Counted from the stretch's first letter, positions 50,874-60,758 are shown. The stretch: 64,000 nt of DNA from DASVHS01 sp035468985 (GCA_035468985.1 DATISF010000054.1:62001-126000); one strand, 5' to 3'. The notes: a model not told the origin generated them from the letters alone. Made by a program: numbers and translations.

Positions 50874-51989
50874 TCAACGCGGATCAGATGACTCCACCGG
50901 CTCACGCGTTCGGTATTGATCGGCAAGCGCTTCATCGGGCCGGCCGAGTCGTGTCGACTCCTCGTTTGAGTCCACGTCCACCCATTGTCCCAATTCGTCA
51001 GAGCGGTAGAAGGCGTGAAGGAGGCGGATGGTGCGGAGGCAGTCGTCACGCGATACCGGATAGGCGACATTCTCGAGAAGCGATCGGGCGATATCCCGAT
51101 ACATCGCCGCGTGACCGTGACCGTAGACGTTGCCCGAAAAATCCTCGCTGTTCTCTTTGCACGCCGGTGGATCGGGGGTGAACACCTGCAGTTCGTTCAC
51201 TGCGATGCCGCCGATCTGGGCCAGGCCATTTTCACAAACTAGAGAGATGGAAGCCTCGAAGTCGTCGGGCCGGGCTGCTGTCGTGACCTCCAGGTTTCCC
51301 ACGGCGCTGTTGGCATAACGAAGCGTTGCAACGGCGGTATCCTCGACCTCGATGGCGGCACCGAGAGTGCGCATCGTTGCATTGACAGCGCTCACTTCGC
51401 CTCCAAGATATCGAAGGAGGTCGACGTGGTGGACGCCCTGGTTCGTCAATGCACCGCCGTCCTGAGCGAAAGTCCCCCGCCACGGCGCGAGGTTGTAGTA
51501 GCGCTGCGGCCGGCACCATCGCACGCGAACGGCGCTGATGCGGATGCCGCCGAGCTCACCGTTCGACAGAGCGCGGTGAACTCTCTGCACGGCACGGTTG
51601 TATCGATTCTGAAATACCGGAAAGAGTTTCAGGCCCATTCGGGCGGCAAGATCATAGGCCTCGATCACCTGCGACGGCCGCAGGAAGGTCGGTTTCTCCA
51701 TGATCATGTTCTTTCCGTAGGCCCTCATGATCTCCGTGGCATGCTCGAAATGCATTCCGGAAGGAGTCGCGACAGCCACGAGGTCGATCGCCGGAATCTT
51801 CCGGAACATCTCGTGATAGTTCGTGAAGTGCGCGACACCGAATTCTTCGCCGTACTTCCTGGCCTTCTCCTCCACGAGGTCGCAGACCGCTTCGAGACGG
51901 ACGCCTTCCGTGGCGGCGATGGAACGGGCGTGATGGCCGGCGATGCGTCCGCAGCCGATCAATGCGACGTGAATCTGCTGGTGGCTCAC
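50874..51989 (-). CDS. Gfo/Idh/MocA-family oxidoreductase (copy 2)
   Basis: 371 residues from a GTG preceded by GGGAGC. The N-terminus has HVALIGCGRIAGHHARSIAA; MEKPTFLRPSQVIEAYDLA has the E-K-P motif and GGALTNQGVHHVDLLRYLGG the second motif. Similar to WlbA and to inositol dehydrogenase-like proteins, with NAQIGGIAVNELQVF-like C-terminus. It probably forms a 3-keto sugar nucleotide; together with aminotransferase 51999-53129 this could give a 3-amino sugar, which is inference. Confidence 0.87.
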   Translation of the reverse strand: MSHQQIHVALIGCGRIAGHHARSIAATEGVRLEAVCDLVEEKARKYGEEFGVAHFTNYHEMFRKIPAIDLVAVATPSGMHFEHATEIMRAYGKNMIMEKPTFLRPSQVIEAYDLAARMGLKLFPVFQNRYNRAVQRVHRALSNGELGGIRISAVRVRWCRPQRYYNLAPWRGTFAQDGGALTNQGVHHVDLLRYLGGEVSAVNATMRTLGAAIEVEDTAVATLRYANSAVGNLEVTTAARPDDFEASISLVCENGLAQIGGIAVNELQVFTPDPPACKENSEDFSGNVYGHGHAAMYRDIARSLLENVAYPVSRDDCLRTIRLLHAFYRSDELGQWVDVDSNEESTRLGRPDEALADQYRTREPVESSDPR

Positions 51990-51998
51990 GATTGCTCC

Positions 51999-53129
51999 CT
52001 ACGAAAGTCGCCCCTGGACGACGTCCCGGATGCGATCGACGATCGGCTGAAAGGTTTCCTGCGTTGCCGCCGAAAATCGTGAGAATCCTCTGAGGCATTC
52101 ATCGGACGCATCGCGCCGGTAAAGCACCAGCGGTTCGAGCGCGGAATGAATGGCTTGCGCGTGCTTGCCAAAAGCCACGTGCAAAAAGTTACCGTGACAG
52201 TGGATGGTCGGCAGTCCGAGTTGCTCCATCTGCGAGAGGAACCAATCGCGTCCGGCATTCAGGCGTGCGACGCAGGCTTCCATGTCGTTCCGATAGTCGA
52301 GCAATCGGTTCATCACCGCCACGGCGAGCGTGTTCACCTCGTACATCGGCCGCACCTTGTGCAGCAGTTGCGTCACTTCCGGCGAAGCGACCGCATACCC
52401 GATGCGCAGACCGGCCACTCCCCACGCCTTCGCGAATGTCCTCGCCACGACAAGGTGAGGAAACTGACGAATCCAGGGAACCACAGTCTGCGAATGAAAC
52501 GGGTGGTAAGCCTCGTCAATCAAAATGAGCGATTCGACCTCGCCCGCGGCTTCGATGATCTGCCGTATCTGGGACAACTCGAAGACCGTTCCGGTGGGGC
52601 TGTCGGGGTTCGGCAGACACATCACTTTGGGCCGGATCTGGCGAATCGCCGAGCACACGCGATCGGCCGTGAGAAGGGGGCCCTTGTCCGACCGTTCGTA
52701 ATCGAGTGTCGTCACATTGGCTCCATACATCAAGCAGTAGACCGCGTACATGGCGAAGGTAGGGCGGCTGTGCATGACCCGGTCACCCTCGGCGACAAAT
52801 GCCTCGAAGACCGAACGGATCACACCATCGGAGCCCGCGGCGAGAAGGAGATTCGCGGGATCGACGCCGAGCTGTGACGCAAGCTTGCGATAGAAAGGAG
52901 CGGAATCTGGATACGTGTGAAGCGCAAACGGCGCGAGGTCGTCCACGACCTCATGCACCACTCGCCGCGTCAGCTCGGCAAACATCCGATCGCTGTTTTC
53001 GTTCTTGTCCAGCCACAGTTTCGATCGGTCACGAGGCTCGGCAGTCTTCCAGTCCGGTCGAGTGAGTTTTGGATTGGCGACCGCTTCCCGCGCCGACGGG
53101 GAGGCATGGTTTCTCATTGAAGACGTCAC
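51999..53129 (-). CDS. HisC-like aminotransferase (fold type I)
   Basis: 376 residues from the GTG at 53129, which overlaps the upstream stop (GTGA) and has AGGAGG 7 bases before it; the frame upstream of it is antisense noise. Motifs: LLLAAGSDGVIRSVFEAFV (cofactor-phosphate loop), CLPNPDSPTGTVFELSQIR, LILIDEAYHPF, and the Schiff-base Lys in VARTFAKAWGVAGLRIGYAV. HisC aminates histidinol phosphate's precursor; homologues in polysaccharide loci act on keto sugars or amino-acid decarboxylation products. Substrate unknown. Confidence 0.85.
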   Translation of the reverse strand: MTSSMRNHASPSAREAVANPKLTRPDWKTAEPRDRSKLWLDKNENSDRMFAELTRRVVHEVVDDLAPFALHTYPDSAPFYRKLASQLGVDPANLLLAAGSDGVIRSVFEAFVAEGDRVMHSRPTFAMYAVYCLMYGANVTTLDYERSDKGPLLTADRVCSAIRQIRPKVMCLPNPDSPTGTVFELSQIRQIIEAAGEVESLILIDEAYHPFHSQTVVPWIRQFPHLVVARTFAKAWGVAGLRIGYAVASPEVTQLLHKVRPMYEVNTLAVAVMNRLLDYRNDMEACVARLNAGRDWFLSQMEQLGLPTIHCHGNFLHVAFGKHAQAIHSALEPLVLYRRDASDECLRGFSRFSAATQETFQPIVDRIRDVVQGRLS

Positions 53130-53869
53130 TTTGATTCCTCCTCGTCTGACGGCAGATCCAGCTCTAGGCGCGTGTTCGCGTTTCCCACGCTCCCCTTCTC
53201 GATCAGAAAAAAGGCCATCAACACCCGGCTCAAGGGGAGGACAGCCGTGCCGGCCGCGGCATGATAGTAGCCGCGCGCCCGGATCAATGTCGCAGCCGGC
53301 CACAGCGACTCGAGAAACTTCAACATCTCCTGAATGTTCACGACGAAGTAGGGGAGCACCGCGTCCGAGGTCTGGCCGTCGAATTCGACGCGCATCGTTC
53401 CGGCCACGGAGGGGCCGGCGGTCAGCCGGAAATCACATAGAAGCCAGCGTTCCGCCTGCTCATAAGCCGAGCGGACGATATCGCGCCAGCGGGAATTCAA
53501 ATGCAGGATCCCCGTCGAGTAGACGAGCTGAAAGCTGTTCGGAGGCGTCTGAAAGTGAATGCCGTCTCCTAGGATGAACCGGCTCTCCGGAAATTTCCTG
53601 GAGGCGATCTCGATGAATTCCGGGGTCACGTCCACGCCGGTATACACGACATCGGGATTGAACGACTTCATGATCTGGCTGAATCCGCCGGCCGCGCATC
53701 CGATATCGAGCACTGAATTCACCGATGGCAGGATCTCGGGAAGGAAGAATCGCTCCGACGGGTACATGTCGGCGGGCTTCTGCCGGTGTGTCTGGAAGAA
53801 TTCGAGGCTGTCCCGCTTGGCCCACACCTTCTGCTCACTGCGAACGTCGTCTGCGACTCGTTCCCTCAT
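53126..53869 (-). CDS. Class I SAM-dependent methyltransferase
   Basis: 247 residues. VLDIGCAAGGFSQIMKSF is motif I, YTGVDVTPEFIEIASRKF motif II, and FQLVYSTGILHLNSRWRDI motif IV. The C-terminal half has a WPAATLIRARGYYHAAAG stretch of the kind seen in methyltransferases acting on glycan precursors. Overlaps with the flanking genes by ATGA/GTGA. Substrate unknown. Confidence 0.86.
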   Translation of the reverse strand: MRERVADDVRSEQKVWAKRDSLEFFQTHRQKPADMYPSERFFLPEILPSVNSVLDIGCAAGGFSQIMKSFNPDVVYTGVDVTPEFIEIASRKFPESRFILGDGIHFQTPPNSFQLVYSTGILHLNSRWRDIVRSAYEQAERWLLCDFRLTAGPSVAGTMRVEFDGQTSDAVLPYFVVNIQEMLKFLESLWPAATLIRARGYYHAAAGTAVLPLSRVLMAFFLIEKGSVGNANTRLELDLPSDEEESK

Positions 53870-54753
53870 CGTCGTCTCGAATAAAGCGCTTCACTCTCAA
53901 CGCGCGTGACACCCTGGTCCGTGTCGACCACGTCGAAAGCGTAGAGGTCATACCACCGAAAACAGCCACCGAAGAGCTCGCGGTTGCGCGTCAAGTAATA
54001 GTGCAGCAGCGAAAGTGGCCCCTGAGGTGCAGCGAAGACCGGCATCTTGACGAAACGCGTCAGCTTCAGAGGCAGGTGTGTAGCCAGCAGTTTCAAATCG
54101 CCCGAAGCAAGCTCGAAGACATGTTCCTCCCCGACGCGCAGCCCCTGGACACGCGGGTGAATGATGGTGCGCGTCACGCCGGGAACCGAGATGATCACCT
54201 TCTTTCGGGCAACACGAGACATCTCCTGAAGAAACGCCACCGGATTTAGGCTGTGCTCCAGAGTCTCGAACGACATCGTGACATCGTATGACCGGTCCTC
54301 TGCTTCGATGCGCTCGCCGACTCCCAGTTTGGCGTCGATGCCGTTGGACCGGATGAGCGCCACGCAGCGCGGATCGTTGTTGATGGAAGAGCCACTTTTC
54401 CCGAGCGCCTTCAGAAGAAGACCGTCGGAGTCTCCGATTTCGAGGATTGTGTTGTTTGCGAGGAATTCCCTGCCGAGACTCTCTGTGATGAACTTGATCT
54501 TGAATTGATGAAACAGACGCGCGACCGTTCGATTGAAGAGATCCATCTCGGATTCATTGGCGAAGTGAATGGCCGCCTGCGCGTCGCTCATCTCCAGATC
54601 CTGCGGTGTCCAACCCTCCATCCGCATTCGGGCCAGAAGAGGGCCCATACGCAGCCGCGTCACGACGCTGCGCAATCGTTCGACATGCTCGGAGCCCAGA
54701 AAATGTTTTGTTCGTTCTTTGATTGCAGGAATCACGTTGTCGGTCTCTCCCAT
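53866..54753 (-). CDS. Class I SAM-dependent methyltransferase
   Basis: 295 residues. Motif I is NTILEIGDSDGLLLKALG, shortened relative to the canonical G-x-G-x-G (GDSDG). SYDVTMSFETLEHSLNPVAF is motif IV, and VARKKVIISVPGVTRTIIHP the post-motif strand. The weak SAM-binding Gly triad may mean it is a diverged but active member. A pair with the next methyltransferase at 53126-53869. Substrate unknown. Confidence 0.82.
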   Translation of the reverse strand: MGETDNVIPAIKERTKHFLGSEHVERLRSVVTRLRMGPLLARMRMEGWTPQDLEMSDAQAAIHFANESEMDLFNRTVARLFHQFKIKFITESLGREFLANNTILEIGDSDGLLLKALGKSGSSINNDPRCVALIRSNGIDAKLGVGERIEAEDRSYDVTMSFETLEHSLNPVAFLQEMSRVARKKVIISVPGVTRTIIHPRVQGLRVGEEHVFELASGDLKLLATHLPLKLTRFVKMPVFAAPQGPLSLLHYYLTRNRELFGGCFRWYDLYAFDVVDTDQGVTRVESEALYSRRR

Positions 54754-54763
54754 GATTATCGGC

Positions 54764-55951
54764 TCAGTCCATCTGTTTTAGCACGTCAGCCAGAATCTGC
54801 CACGAGGGCACAGCGGGCGCTTCTGTCGTCGAGATGAAGGAGCTTTGGTAGCTTGCGTAGGAAGCCTCGTCAACGCTCAGTTCGCGGTCCCAGTCCACGT
54901 GCTCCAGCGGACCGTCGAGGTCGACGACTTTCTTCCCCAGCCATCGGGCGGTTGTTTCGATATAAACGCCTTGTCCGCTCTTCTGCAGCTGCTTTGTCGT
55001 GACGAAGAGGACGGGCTTCCTGAACAGGACGGCGAGATTCACAGCCGTCGAATAGTGGGCAATGACCAGCTTCGAGTTCTTCACCAGATTCGCGGTTCGG
55101 GAATAGATCACGGGTCGGCCGCCAAAGTATCGGGAATACCCATCATCGGAATGTGACCGCGGGTGCCCCGCGACCTCTGTGGAAAGCCCAAGGCGCCGTT
55201 CCAGTGTGACGAACAGCGCGCTGAGCCGGGAGTAATACGCCTCCGGACCAACCGGATTCCGGCGGCCTTCGTAATGAAAATCGTGATGAAAGGGAAGGTA
55301 CTGGTCGAGAAAGACGGCTTTGTCGGCGATCTCCATCGGCCGGTCCTTCTCGGCCAGATAGAGGTCATAGTCGATCGAATGCATCCAGAGGATCCTGGTC
55401 TGCGCGTCGCGCGGAAAGAAAAAATCACGCGGCGACTCGCTTCCGCCTGCAAACCAGAACGTGGCGCCGCGAAGACGTCTGCCCTTCGCCCGATAGAGAA
55501 TGTTCCGACCGGTCTGAGCCAGGGTTCGCACTGCACGCTGAAAATCGACGTTCAGCACCTGTCTCACCTTCCGGCTTACAGCCGTCCCATTCTCGAACGG
55601 AGGCGGCAGGGCATTCAGCACGTCCACCCCATATGGGACCCTCATCTTCGAAAGCGCCTTGTAGACCGGATAAGTCTCTGGGCAATATCCCAATAAATTG
55701 ACGACGAACGTACCCGCTGCCATTTGCGAGATCGCGGTCAAGGCTTGCGATTCGCTGGTGCAGGCCATCGTGCGAATCGGACGCCTCGTTTGGATGATCG
55801 GCGTGGCAGGGTTTACCCTCGGAAACCGAAATTGAGTGCAATCGATCACGCTGACATCGAATCCGTTGTCCAGAAGAGTCTGAATGCCGAACCGGTCGAA
55901 GTTGCGCTGATCGAGTGGCTGCTCAACGAGATAGATGACGTGCCGAATCAT
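54764..55951 (-). CDS. Putative polysaccharide biosynthesis protein, possible GT-B transferase
   Basis: 395 residues, no clear family. The N-terminus HVIYLVEQPLDQRNFDRFGI and VVNLLGYCPETYPVYKALSK look like an acceptor lobe with a nucleotide-type fold, and the C-terminal half NSKLVIAHYSTAVNLAVLFR followed by PVLFVTTKQLQKS resembles the donor lobe of glycan-polymer transferases. Neither DxD nor E-x7-E is obvious. It lies between a Wzx flippase and methyltransferase genes, so an envelope glycan role is likely. ATGA overlap with the upstream flippase. Confidence 0.65.
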   Translation of the reverse strand: MIRHVIYLVEQPLDQRNFDRFGIQTLLDNGFDVSVIDCTQFRFPRVNPATPIIQTRRPIRTMACTSESQALTAISQMAAGTFVVNLLGYCPETYPVYKALSKMRVPYGVDVLNALPPPFENGTAVSRKVRQVLNVDFQRAVRTLAQTGRNILYRAKGRRLRGATFWFAGGSESPRDFFFPRDAQTRILWMHSIDYDLYLAEKDRPMEIADKAVFLDQYLPFHHDFHYEGRRNPVGPEAYYSRLSALFVTLERRLGLSTEVAGHPRSHSDDGYSRYFGGRPVIYSRTANLVKNSKLVIAHYSTAVNLAVLFRKPVLFVTTKQLQKSGQGVYIETTARWLGKKVVDLDGPLEHVDWDRELSVDEASYASYQSSFISTTEAPAVPSWQILADVLKQMD

Positions 55952-57537
55952 GAGGCGGGCTTGAGGAATCCCAAACCGCGCATCACACGGGCCGAGAATT
56001 CGCGGTCGACCTCAAGATAAGGAATCCGGATCACCACGAACGCCACGCCCGCCCAGTAGATCACACCGCCCATGAGCGCGATGGCCACCATCGAGACGGC
56101 CGGGTGCCCCACAATACGAAACAGTTGCAATGCCGACCAGCGGCTGAACACTCCCAGAGCAAGAAAGAGGACAATCACCGCAAACTGGAATCCGTACTCG
56201 TGATTCCATCCGTGCACCCTGGCCAGCCACCTCGACTGAATATTGATCACAGCCATTTGAACGGTGACCATCGTGAGCGCAAGCCCGATTGACCCGAGGC
56301 CCAACCCCGGAATGCGAGCAGTCGGCGGCGCCAGCATGACATAGGTCGCCGGCATCGTGACCAGCATGCTTGCCAGCCCGATCTTCGTATACCTGCGCGT
56401 TTCAGCGGTGGCGTAAAAGAACGCGCCGAGCAACTGGCCAATCGACTGATGGATTGGCAGCAGGAGCATGATGGCGAGCGTCAGCCAGCCAGTAGCGAAC
56501 TCTTGCCCCAAAGCGATGCTCAGGATGTCTCTGCTGTACGGAATCAGGAAACAAGTGACCGAACCAGCGAAGCAGTACAGGCCGCGCCATGCGCGCCTGT
56601 ACAACACACGAACTCGTTCGCCATCCCCATGCTCGCGCGCCTCGGCAATCTCCTTCCAGAACACGTTGAGGATCGAGGTGGCGGCAATCAAGCCGATCAC
56701 GGAAAATTGTTGCCCGACCGAAAAGAAGCCCTGTTGCACGGAACCGCCGAATTCCTGCAGCAGCCATCGATTTCCGAAGGCATAGAGGCAGTTGACCCAG
56801 CCGTAGATGATCAGCGGAGCGCAGTAGACGCCGAACTCACGAACGATTTCTTTCCACGATGGCGTTGACGCTCCGTCGTTCGCGATATTTCCCCGTAGAA
56901 GCCGCGGCCCGACCAGAATGCTGAACAGGCTGAACTCGACAATCAGGAGCCATAGAATCGATGCGATGTTGAGCAAGCCAGTCCGGACGAGCATCACTAC
57001 AAGCATCAAGTGGACAAAGCCCTGCAACACCCCAGCGGCCTGCACCAGGATCGTCTTCCGCGTAGCTTCCCCCATCTGCGTGACCGTGAGCCAGGCTTGC
57101 GTCATGAGAAAGCTCGCCGCGCAGGCCAGGAGCACGAGCCTGCGCGGCTGGTTGACCCAAATCGCCGCCAGCACCGAATCCGGCACCAGAAAGCGCAGAA
57201 CGAGCATGGTCAGAACGAACTGAATGCCCACCGTCCAGGCGATGTAGAGAGCGAAGAACAGCGGCGTGCGCCTGCGCTGGGAGATGAAGGTAAAGAAGGC
57301 CGGCGTGCTGCCCATGTCCAGAAGAAAAGTGAATGCCGCGAAGCTGCCGAGAAGGAAGTTGAGGTTGCCGTACTGGCTTGCACCGAGGCTGCGCGCGATG
57401 ATCACGCTCGTCAGAAAAGACAATCCCGACCGCGCCACGTTCGCCAGCAGGGTCGCTCCGAAACGCACCGAAATCCGCTCGGCGAACGCGAGATTGACGG
57501 GCCGGTCGACGGCGTCAGTGATGGCGGTGTTGGACAA
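55948..57537 (-). CDS. wzx: Wzx-type lipid-linked oligosaccharide flippase
   Basis: About 529 residues with some 12-14 membrane helices, polysaccharide transport/MVF-like. RFGATLLANVARSGLSFLTS and IIARSLGASQYGNLNFLLG are the conserved first-helix motif, GATLLANVARSG resembling the Wzx consensus. It moves the finished lipid-linked unit from the cytoplasmic to the periplasmic leaflet. The start is uncertain: a TTG at 57537 just after the upstream stop was chosen; ATGs at 57582 and 57627 would overlap the aminotransferase gene. Confidence 0.85.
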   Translation of the reverse strand: MSNTAITDAVDRPVNLAFAERISVRFGATLLANVARSGLSFLTSVIIARSLGASQYGNLNFLLGSFAAFTFLLDMGSTPAFFTFISQRRRTPLFFALYIAWTVGIQFVLTMLVLRFLVPDSVLAAIWVNQPRRLVLLACAASFLMTQAWLTVTQMGEATRKTILVQAAGVLQGFVHLMLVVMLVRTGLLNIASILWLLIVEFSLFSILVGPRLLRGNIANDGASTPSWKEIVREFGVYCAPLIIYGWVNCLYAFGNRWLLQEFGGSVQQGFFSVGQQFSVIGLIAATSILNVFWKEIAEAREHGDGERVRVLYRRAWRGLYCFAGSVTCFLIPYSRDILSIALGQEFATGWLTLAIMLLLPIHQSIGQLLGAFFYATAETRRYTKIGLASMLVTMPATYVMLAPPTARIPGLGLGSIGLALTMVTVQMAVINIQSRWLARVHGWNHEYGFQFAVIVLFLALGVFSRWSALQLFRIVGHPAVSMVAIALMGGVIYWAGVAFVVIRIPYLEVDREFSARVMRGLGFLKPAS

Positions 57538-57542
57538 TCGCT

Positions 57543-58724
57543 TTAGGAGACAGGCGTCTTCGAGTGGAGCCGCGCTACGCATCGCGCGACGGCGGTCACA
57601 TCGTCCCTGGAGAGTCCCACCGAGCATGGAATGCTCAGTGCATCACGGTAGAGCGATTCAGAGACTCCGGAAAGAAAATGCTGCGAGTTTCGATGCGGAG
57701 GAAGCATGTGCAGAGGACGCCAGAGCGGTCGTGACTCGACATTGTCTCGCTTCAAAGCCGTCATGAGACCGCGACTATCCATGCCAAACTTCTCCGCGTC
57801 GATCCGGACCGTGTAGAGCCAGAAGTTGCTGAAAGCCCAATGGGCCTGGCCCATGAGGCGGATGCCCGGCAGATCCCCGAGCAGATCTTCGTAGAGGCGC
57901 GCAATCTCCCGCTTCCGCTCCACAAAATGGGGAAGTTGCTCCATCTGGGCAACTCCCATGGCAGCCTGGATGTTCGTAAGACGGTAGTTGTAACCGATCT
58001 CGTTGTGGACGTACTCGACCGGATCGTCTTTCGCTTGCGTTGTAAGGTATTTTGCGCGGCGGGCCCATTTTTCATTATCTGTGACCAGCATCCCGCCCCC
58101 ACCCGTCGTGATGATCTTGTTTCCATTGAAACTGAAGCAGGCCATATCGGCAAGCGTTCCGACCATCCGTCCCTTGTACTTCGCGCCGAGGCTCTCGGTG
58201 GCGTCTTCGATGACAGTCAGATCGTACTTCCGCACGGCATCGACGATCGGACCGATATCGCAGGGATGACCCAGGACGTGCACTGGAATGATGGCTCGAA
58301 CGCGACGGCCGGTCGTGCGGTTCCGAAGCTCCCCGTTGCTCCAGCGGCATTCCTTTTCGAGAAAGTCAATGACCCGGCCGGGATCCATTTCGAAGTACTC
58401 CGGCTCAGCATCGATAAACACCGGCCACGCCCCGACATATCGGACAGCATTGGCAGGGGCGACGAACGTGAGGTCGGACACGAGCACTTCGTCATCCACG
58501 CCGACGCCGGCAACGAGCAGCGCGACATGCAAAGCAGCAGTGCCGTTGACGACCGCGACTCCGTACCCGGCTCCGACATAGTTCGCGACGGCGTGTTCGA
58601 AGCGGTCGACAAACGGACCGACGGAGGACACGAAATTGGACTGAATGCACTCCTCGATGTAAGCCCGCTCGTTTCCGCCGAGCAGCGGTTCGGAAAGAGG
58701 AATGCGCCTGGGATTGTCAGACAT
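57543..58724 (-). CDS. legC: LegC-family nucleotide-sugar C4 aminotransferase
   Basis: 393 residues, DegT/DnrJ/EryC1 fold. FSFNGNKIITTGGGGMLVTD contains the Schiff-base Lys in the LegC-type FNGNK context; AKYLTTQAKDDPVEYVHNEI is the family's further signature, and EDATESLGAKYKG gives the cofactor Asp. LegC converts the 4-keto sugar made by LegB to the 4-amino sugar in legionaminic acid synthesis. It overlaps the LegB-like gene by 8 bases, in agreement. Confidence 0.92.
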   Translation of the reverse strand: MSDNPRRIPLSEPLLGGNERAYIEECIQSNFVSSVGPFVDRFEHAVANYVGAGYGVAVVNGTAALHVALLVAGVGVDDEVLVSDLTFVAPANAVRYVGAWPVFIDAEPEYFEMDPGRVIDFLEKECRWSNGELRNRTTGRRVRAIIPVHVLGHPCDIGPIVDAVRKYDLTVIEDATESLGAKYKGRMVGTLADMACFSFNGNKIITTGGGGMLVTDNEKWARRAKYLTTQAKDDPVEYVHNEIGYNYRLTNIQAAMGVAQMEQLPHFVERKREIARLYEDLLGDLPGIRLMGQAHWAFSNFWLYTVRIDAEKFGMDSRGLMTALKRDNVESRPLWRPLHMLPPHRNSQHFLSGVSESLYRDALSIPCSVGLSRDDVTAVARCVARLHSKTPVS

Positions 58725-59718
58725 GGTACCTTCCTGCGTCGTAAAGATTCAGACTCGTCTTGAGCCATTCTGTCGTCCGTGCCAGCCCATCATCGAGGCT
58801 CGTGGTCGCCTGCCATCCAAGCTTCTCCCTTGCACGGCTAGGGTCGGATTGAAGAACCATGACCTCGCTCTTGTCCGGCCGGAATCGCTCCTGACTTTGG
58901 ACGATCTCGGCCTTCACGCCGAGGATTCGACAGGAGATTTGAAAGAAGGTGTACACCGACTCGCTGCGGCCGGTCCCGAGTTGAATGACGTCACCCTCAA
59001 CACCCTCAGCCGTCGCAGCGCGCACGAATCCGTCGACGGTATCGGCAACGAACGTAACGTCCCGCCTGGTGTCGACACGCCCTAACTCCACCCGGGTCTT
59101 TCCGGCGAGTAACTGCACCAGGATGGTCGGAATCACGGCGCGGGTCGATTGGCGCGGGCCGAATGTGTTGAAAGGCCTCAGCGTAACGACTGGAAGGCCG
59201 AACGAGCAGAAATACGCTTCGCAAAGCTTGTCCGCGGCGATTTTCGAGGCGCTGTATGGCGACTGTCCCTGCAGGGGATGAGACTCGCGGATCGGAATCT
59301 CGCGCGGCGTTCCATAAACTTCACTGGTGGAGGTGTGGACCACGCGCGTGCAACGGTTTCGCCGGGCCGCTTCCAACACGTTCATGGTGCCGCGGACATT
59401 GGTTTCCACGAACGACTCCGGAGCTTGATAGCTGTATGGGATCGCAATCAAGGCGGCCAGGTGAAAGATGATCTCGATGTCCTCGGCGGCCTGTTCCACG
59501 AAGCGGGAATCGCGAATGTCTCCCAGTCGGAGATCAAGTCCTTGCCGGATTTCTGCGGGAACCCTGTCGAGCCAGCCGAGAGAACCTTGAGAGTTGTAGA
59601 GGCAGAAGGCGCGAACGGCGGCCCCCTCGTTCACCAGACGCTCTGTCAGATGGCTGCCGATGAAGCCGTCGGCGCCGGTCACCAGTACACGTCGTCCCCG
59701 TAGAGGCGATTTCGTCAT
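58717..59718 (-). CDS. legB: LegB-like NDP-sugar 4,6-dehydratase
   Basis: 333 residues from the ATG overlapping the upstream stop (ATGA). RRVLVTGADGFIGSHLTERL is the NAD loop; FHLAALIAIPYSYQAPESFV and TSTSEVYGTPREIPI (Thr-x-Tyr-like region), and SPYSASKIAADKLC (Tyr-x3-Lys) are typical of LegB/SDR dehydratases. VTLRPFNTFGPRQSTRAVIP is also characteristic. It removes water from GDP- or UDP-GlcNAc to give the 4-keto-6-deoxy sugar, the substrate of the next enzyme. Confidence 0.9.
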   Translation of the reverse strand: MTKSPLRGRRVLVTGADGFIGSHLTERLVNEGAAVRAFCLYNSQGSLGWLDRVPAEIRQGLDLRLGDIRDSRFVEQAAEDIEIIFHLAALIAIPYSYQAPESFVETNVRGTMNVLEAARRNRCTRVVHTSTSEVYGTPREIPIRESHPLQGQSPYSASKIAADKLCEAYFCSFGLPVVTLRPFNTFGPRQSTRAVIPTILVQLLAGKTRVELGRVDTRRDVTFVADTVDGFVRAATAEGVEGDVIQLGTGRSESVYTFFQISCRILGVKAEIVQSQERFRPDKSEVMVLQSDPSRAREKLGWQATTSLDDGLARTTEWLKTSLNLYDAGRYHV

Positions 59719-60758
59719 GACTCCGATTCCCCCCGCGCCTGCCGCAACTGCTCTCTCTGTCCGACATCGATCCATTCGTCAAGGATCTCGAAGGCATGGA
59801 CCAACTCGCCTCGCTGGACACACGACTCGAGCAGCGCCGGCAGAGGGAATTCCTCGTCTTCGGGGATTCGATCGATCAGCTCGGGATTCAGAACATAGAT
59901 GCCGGCGTTGACCAGTTGCATCAGGCGCGGCTTCTCTTCCATCCGCAGCACACGATGGCCGCTCACTTCGAGGCAACCGAAAGGCACTACGTGAACGTAG
60001 GGACGCATGGCGACCGTGGCCACCTGTCCGCCGCGAGCATGAAACGACAACATGCTCCCGATGTCGGCCTGCGTCACAAGGTCTCCGTTCATCACCAGCA
60101 GCGGTTCCGCGGGTCGTTCCGGAAGCAGACGGAGCGATCCACCCGTCCCGAGAGGCCGATCCTCCCGGAGATACTCCAGCTGACACCCGAACCGCGAGCC
60201 ATCTCCGAAGTGACGCTCGACGATTTCGCCGAGATGATTGATGGAGAGAAAGATCCTCCGGATGCCGAAGCCGATCAGATGAAGAACTAGGCGCTCGAGG
60301 ATCGGGCGGCCCGCGACCTTCACCATCGGTTTCGGAAGGTTCTCCGTGATCGGCCAGAGACGCGTGCCTTTGCCGCCGGCCATGATCACCGCCCAGTTCG
60401 GCCGCTCGATCGCGCCAAGAATTTCGTGAAGCAGATGAAGACCCACGAGCTTTCCTTCGGCGTCAATGATCGGAATCTGCTCAACACGTCGCGCTTGGGT
60501 GAGCTCGATCACCTCTGCCCGAGTGGCCTCCGGCGTCACTGCGATGAACCGGCGTTGAATGAACGGTTCGATGACGTTTTCGAGTGTCGCGCCGCTGAGA
60601 AGCGCCCGGCGGACATCCCCATCCGTCAGCGTCCCCAGCAACGTCCCAACCTCATCGACGACGAGCACAATCTGGGTCCCCGACCGCTCCAATGAACGCA
60701 GGGCATCCACGATGGTGGCTCTGGGGCCGAGGCAGCACCTTACAAGTACGTCAGCCAT
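59715..60758 (-). CDS. ptmE: CBS-domain nucleotidyltransferase (PtmE-like)
   Basis: 347 residues. Two CBS motifs occupy about 12-120 (IVLVVDEVGTLLGTLTDGDV and EQIPIIDAEGKLVGLHLLHE), then a GTP/NTP-transferase domain begins with WAVIMAGGKGTRLWPITENL; PKPMVKVAGRPILERLV is the phosphosugar-binding region. PtmE of Campylobacter makes GDP-GlcN, the start of the GDP-sugar route to legionaminic acid. It overlaps the LegB-like gene by ATGA. Confidence 0.88.
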   Translation of the reverse strand: MADVLVRCCLGPRATIVDALRSLERSGTQIVLVVDEVGTLLGTLTDGDVRRALLSGATLENVIEPFIQRRFIAVTPEATRAEVIELTQARRVEQIPIIDAEGKLVGLHLLHEILGAIERPNWAVIMAGGKGTRLWPITENLPKPMVKVAGRPILERLVLHLIGFGIRRIFLSINHLGEIVERHFGDGSRFGCQLEYLREDRPLGTGGSLRLLPERPAEPLLVMNGDLVTQADIGSMLSFHARGGQVATVAMRPYVHVVPFGCLEVSGHRVLRMEEKPRLMQLVNAGIYVLNPELIDRIPEDEEFPLPALLESCVQRGELVHAFEILDEWIDVGQREQLRQARGESES

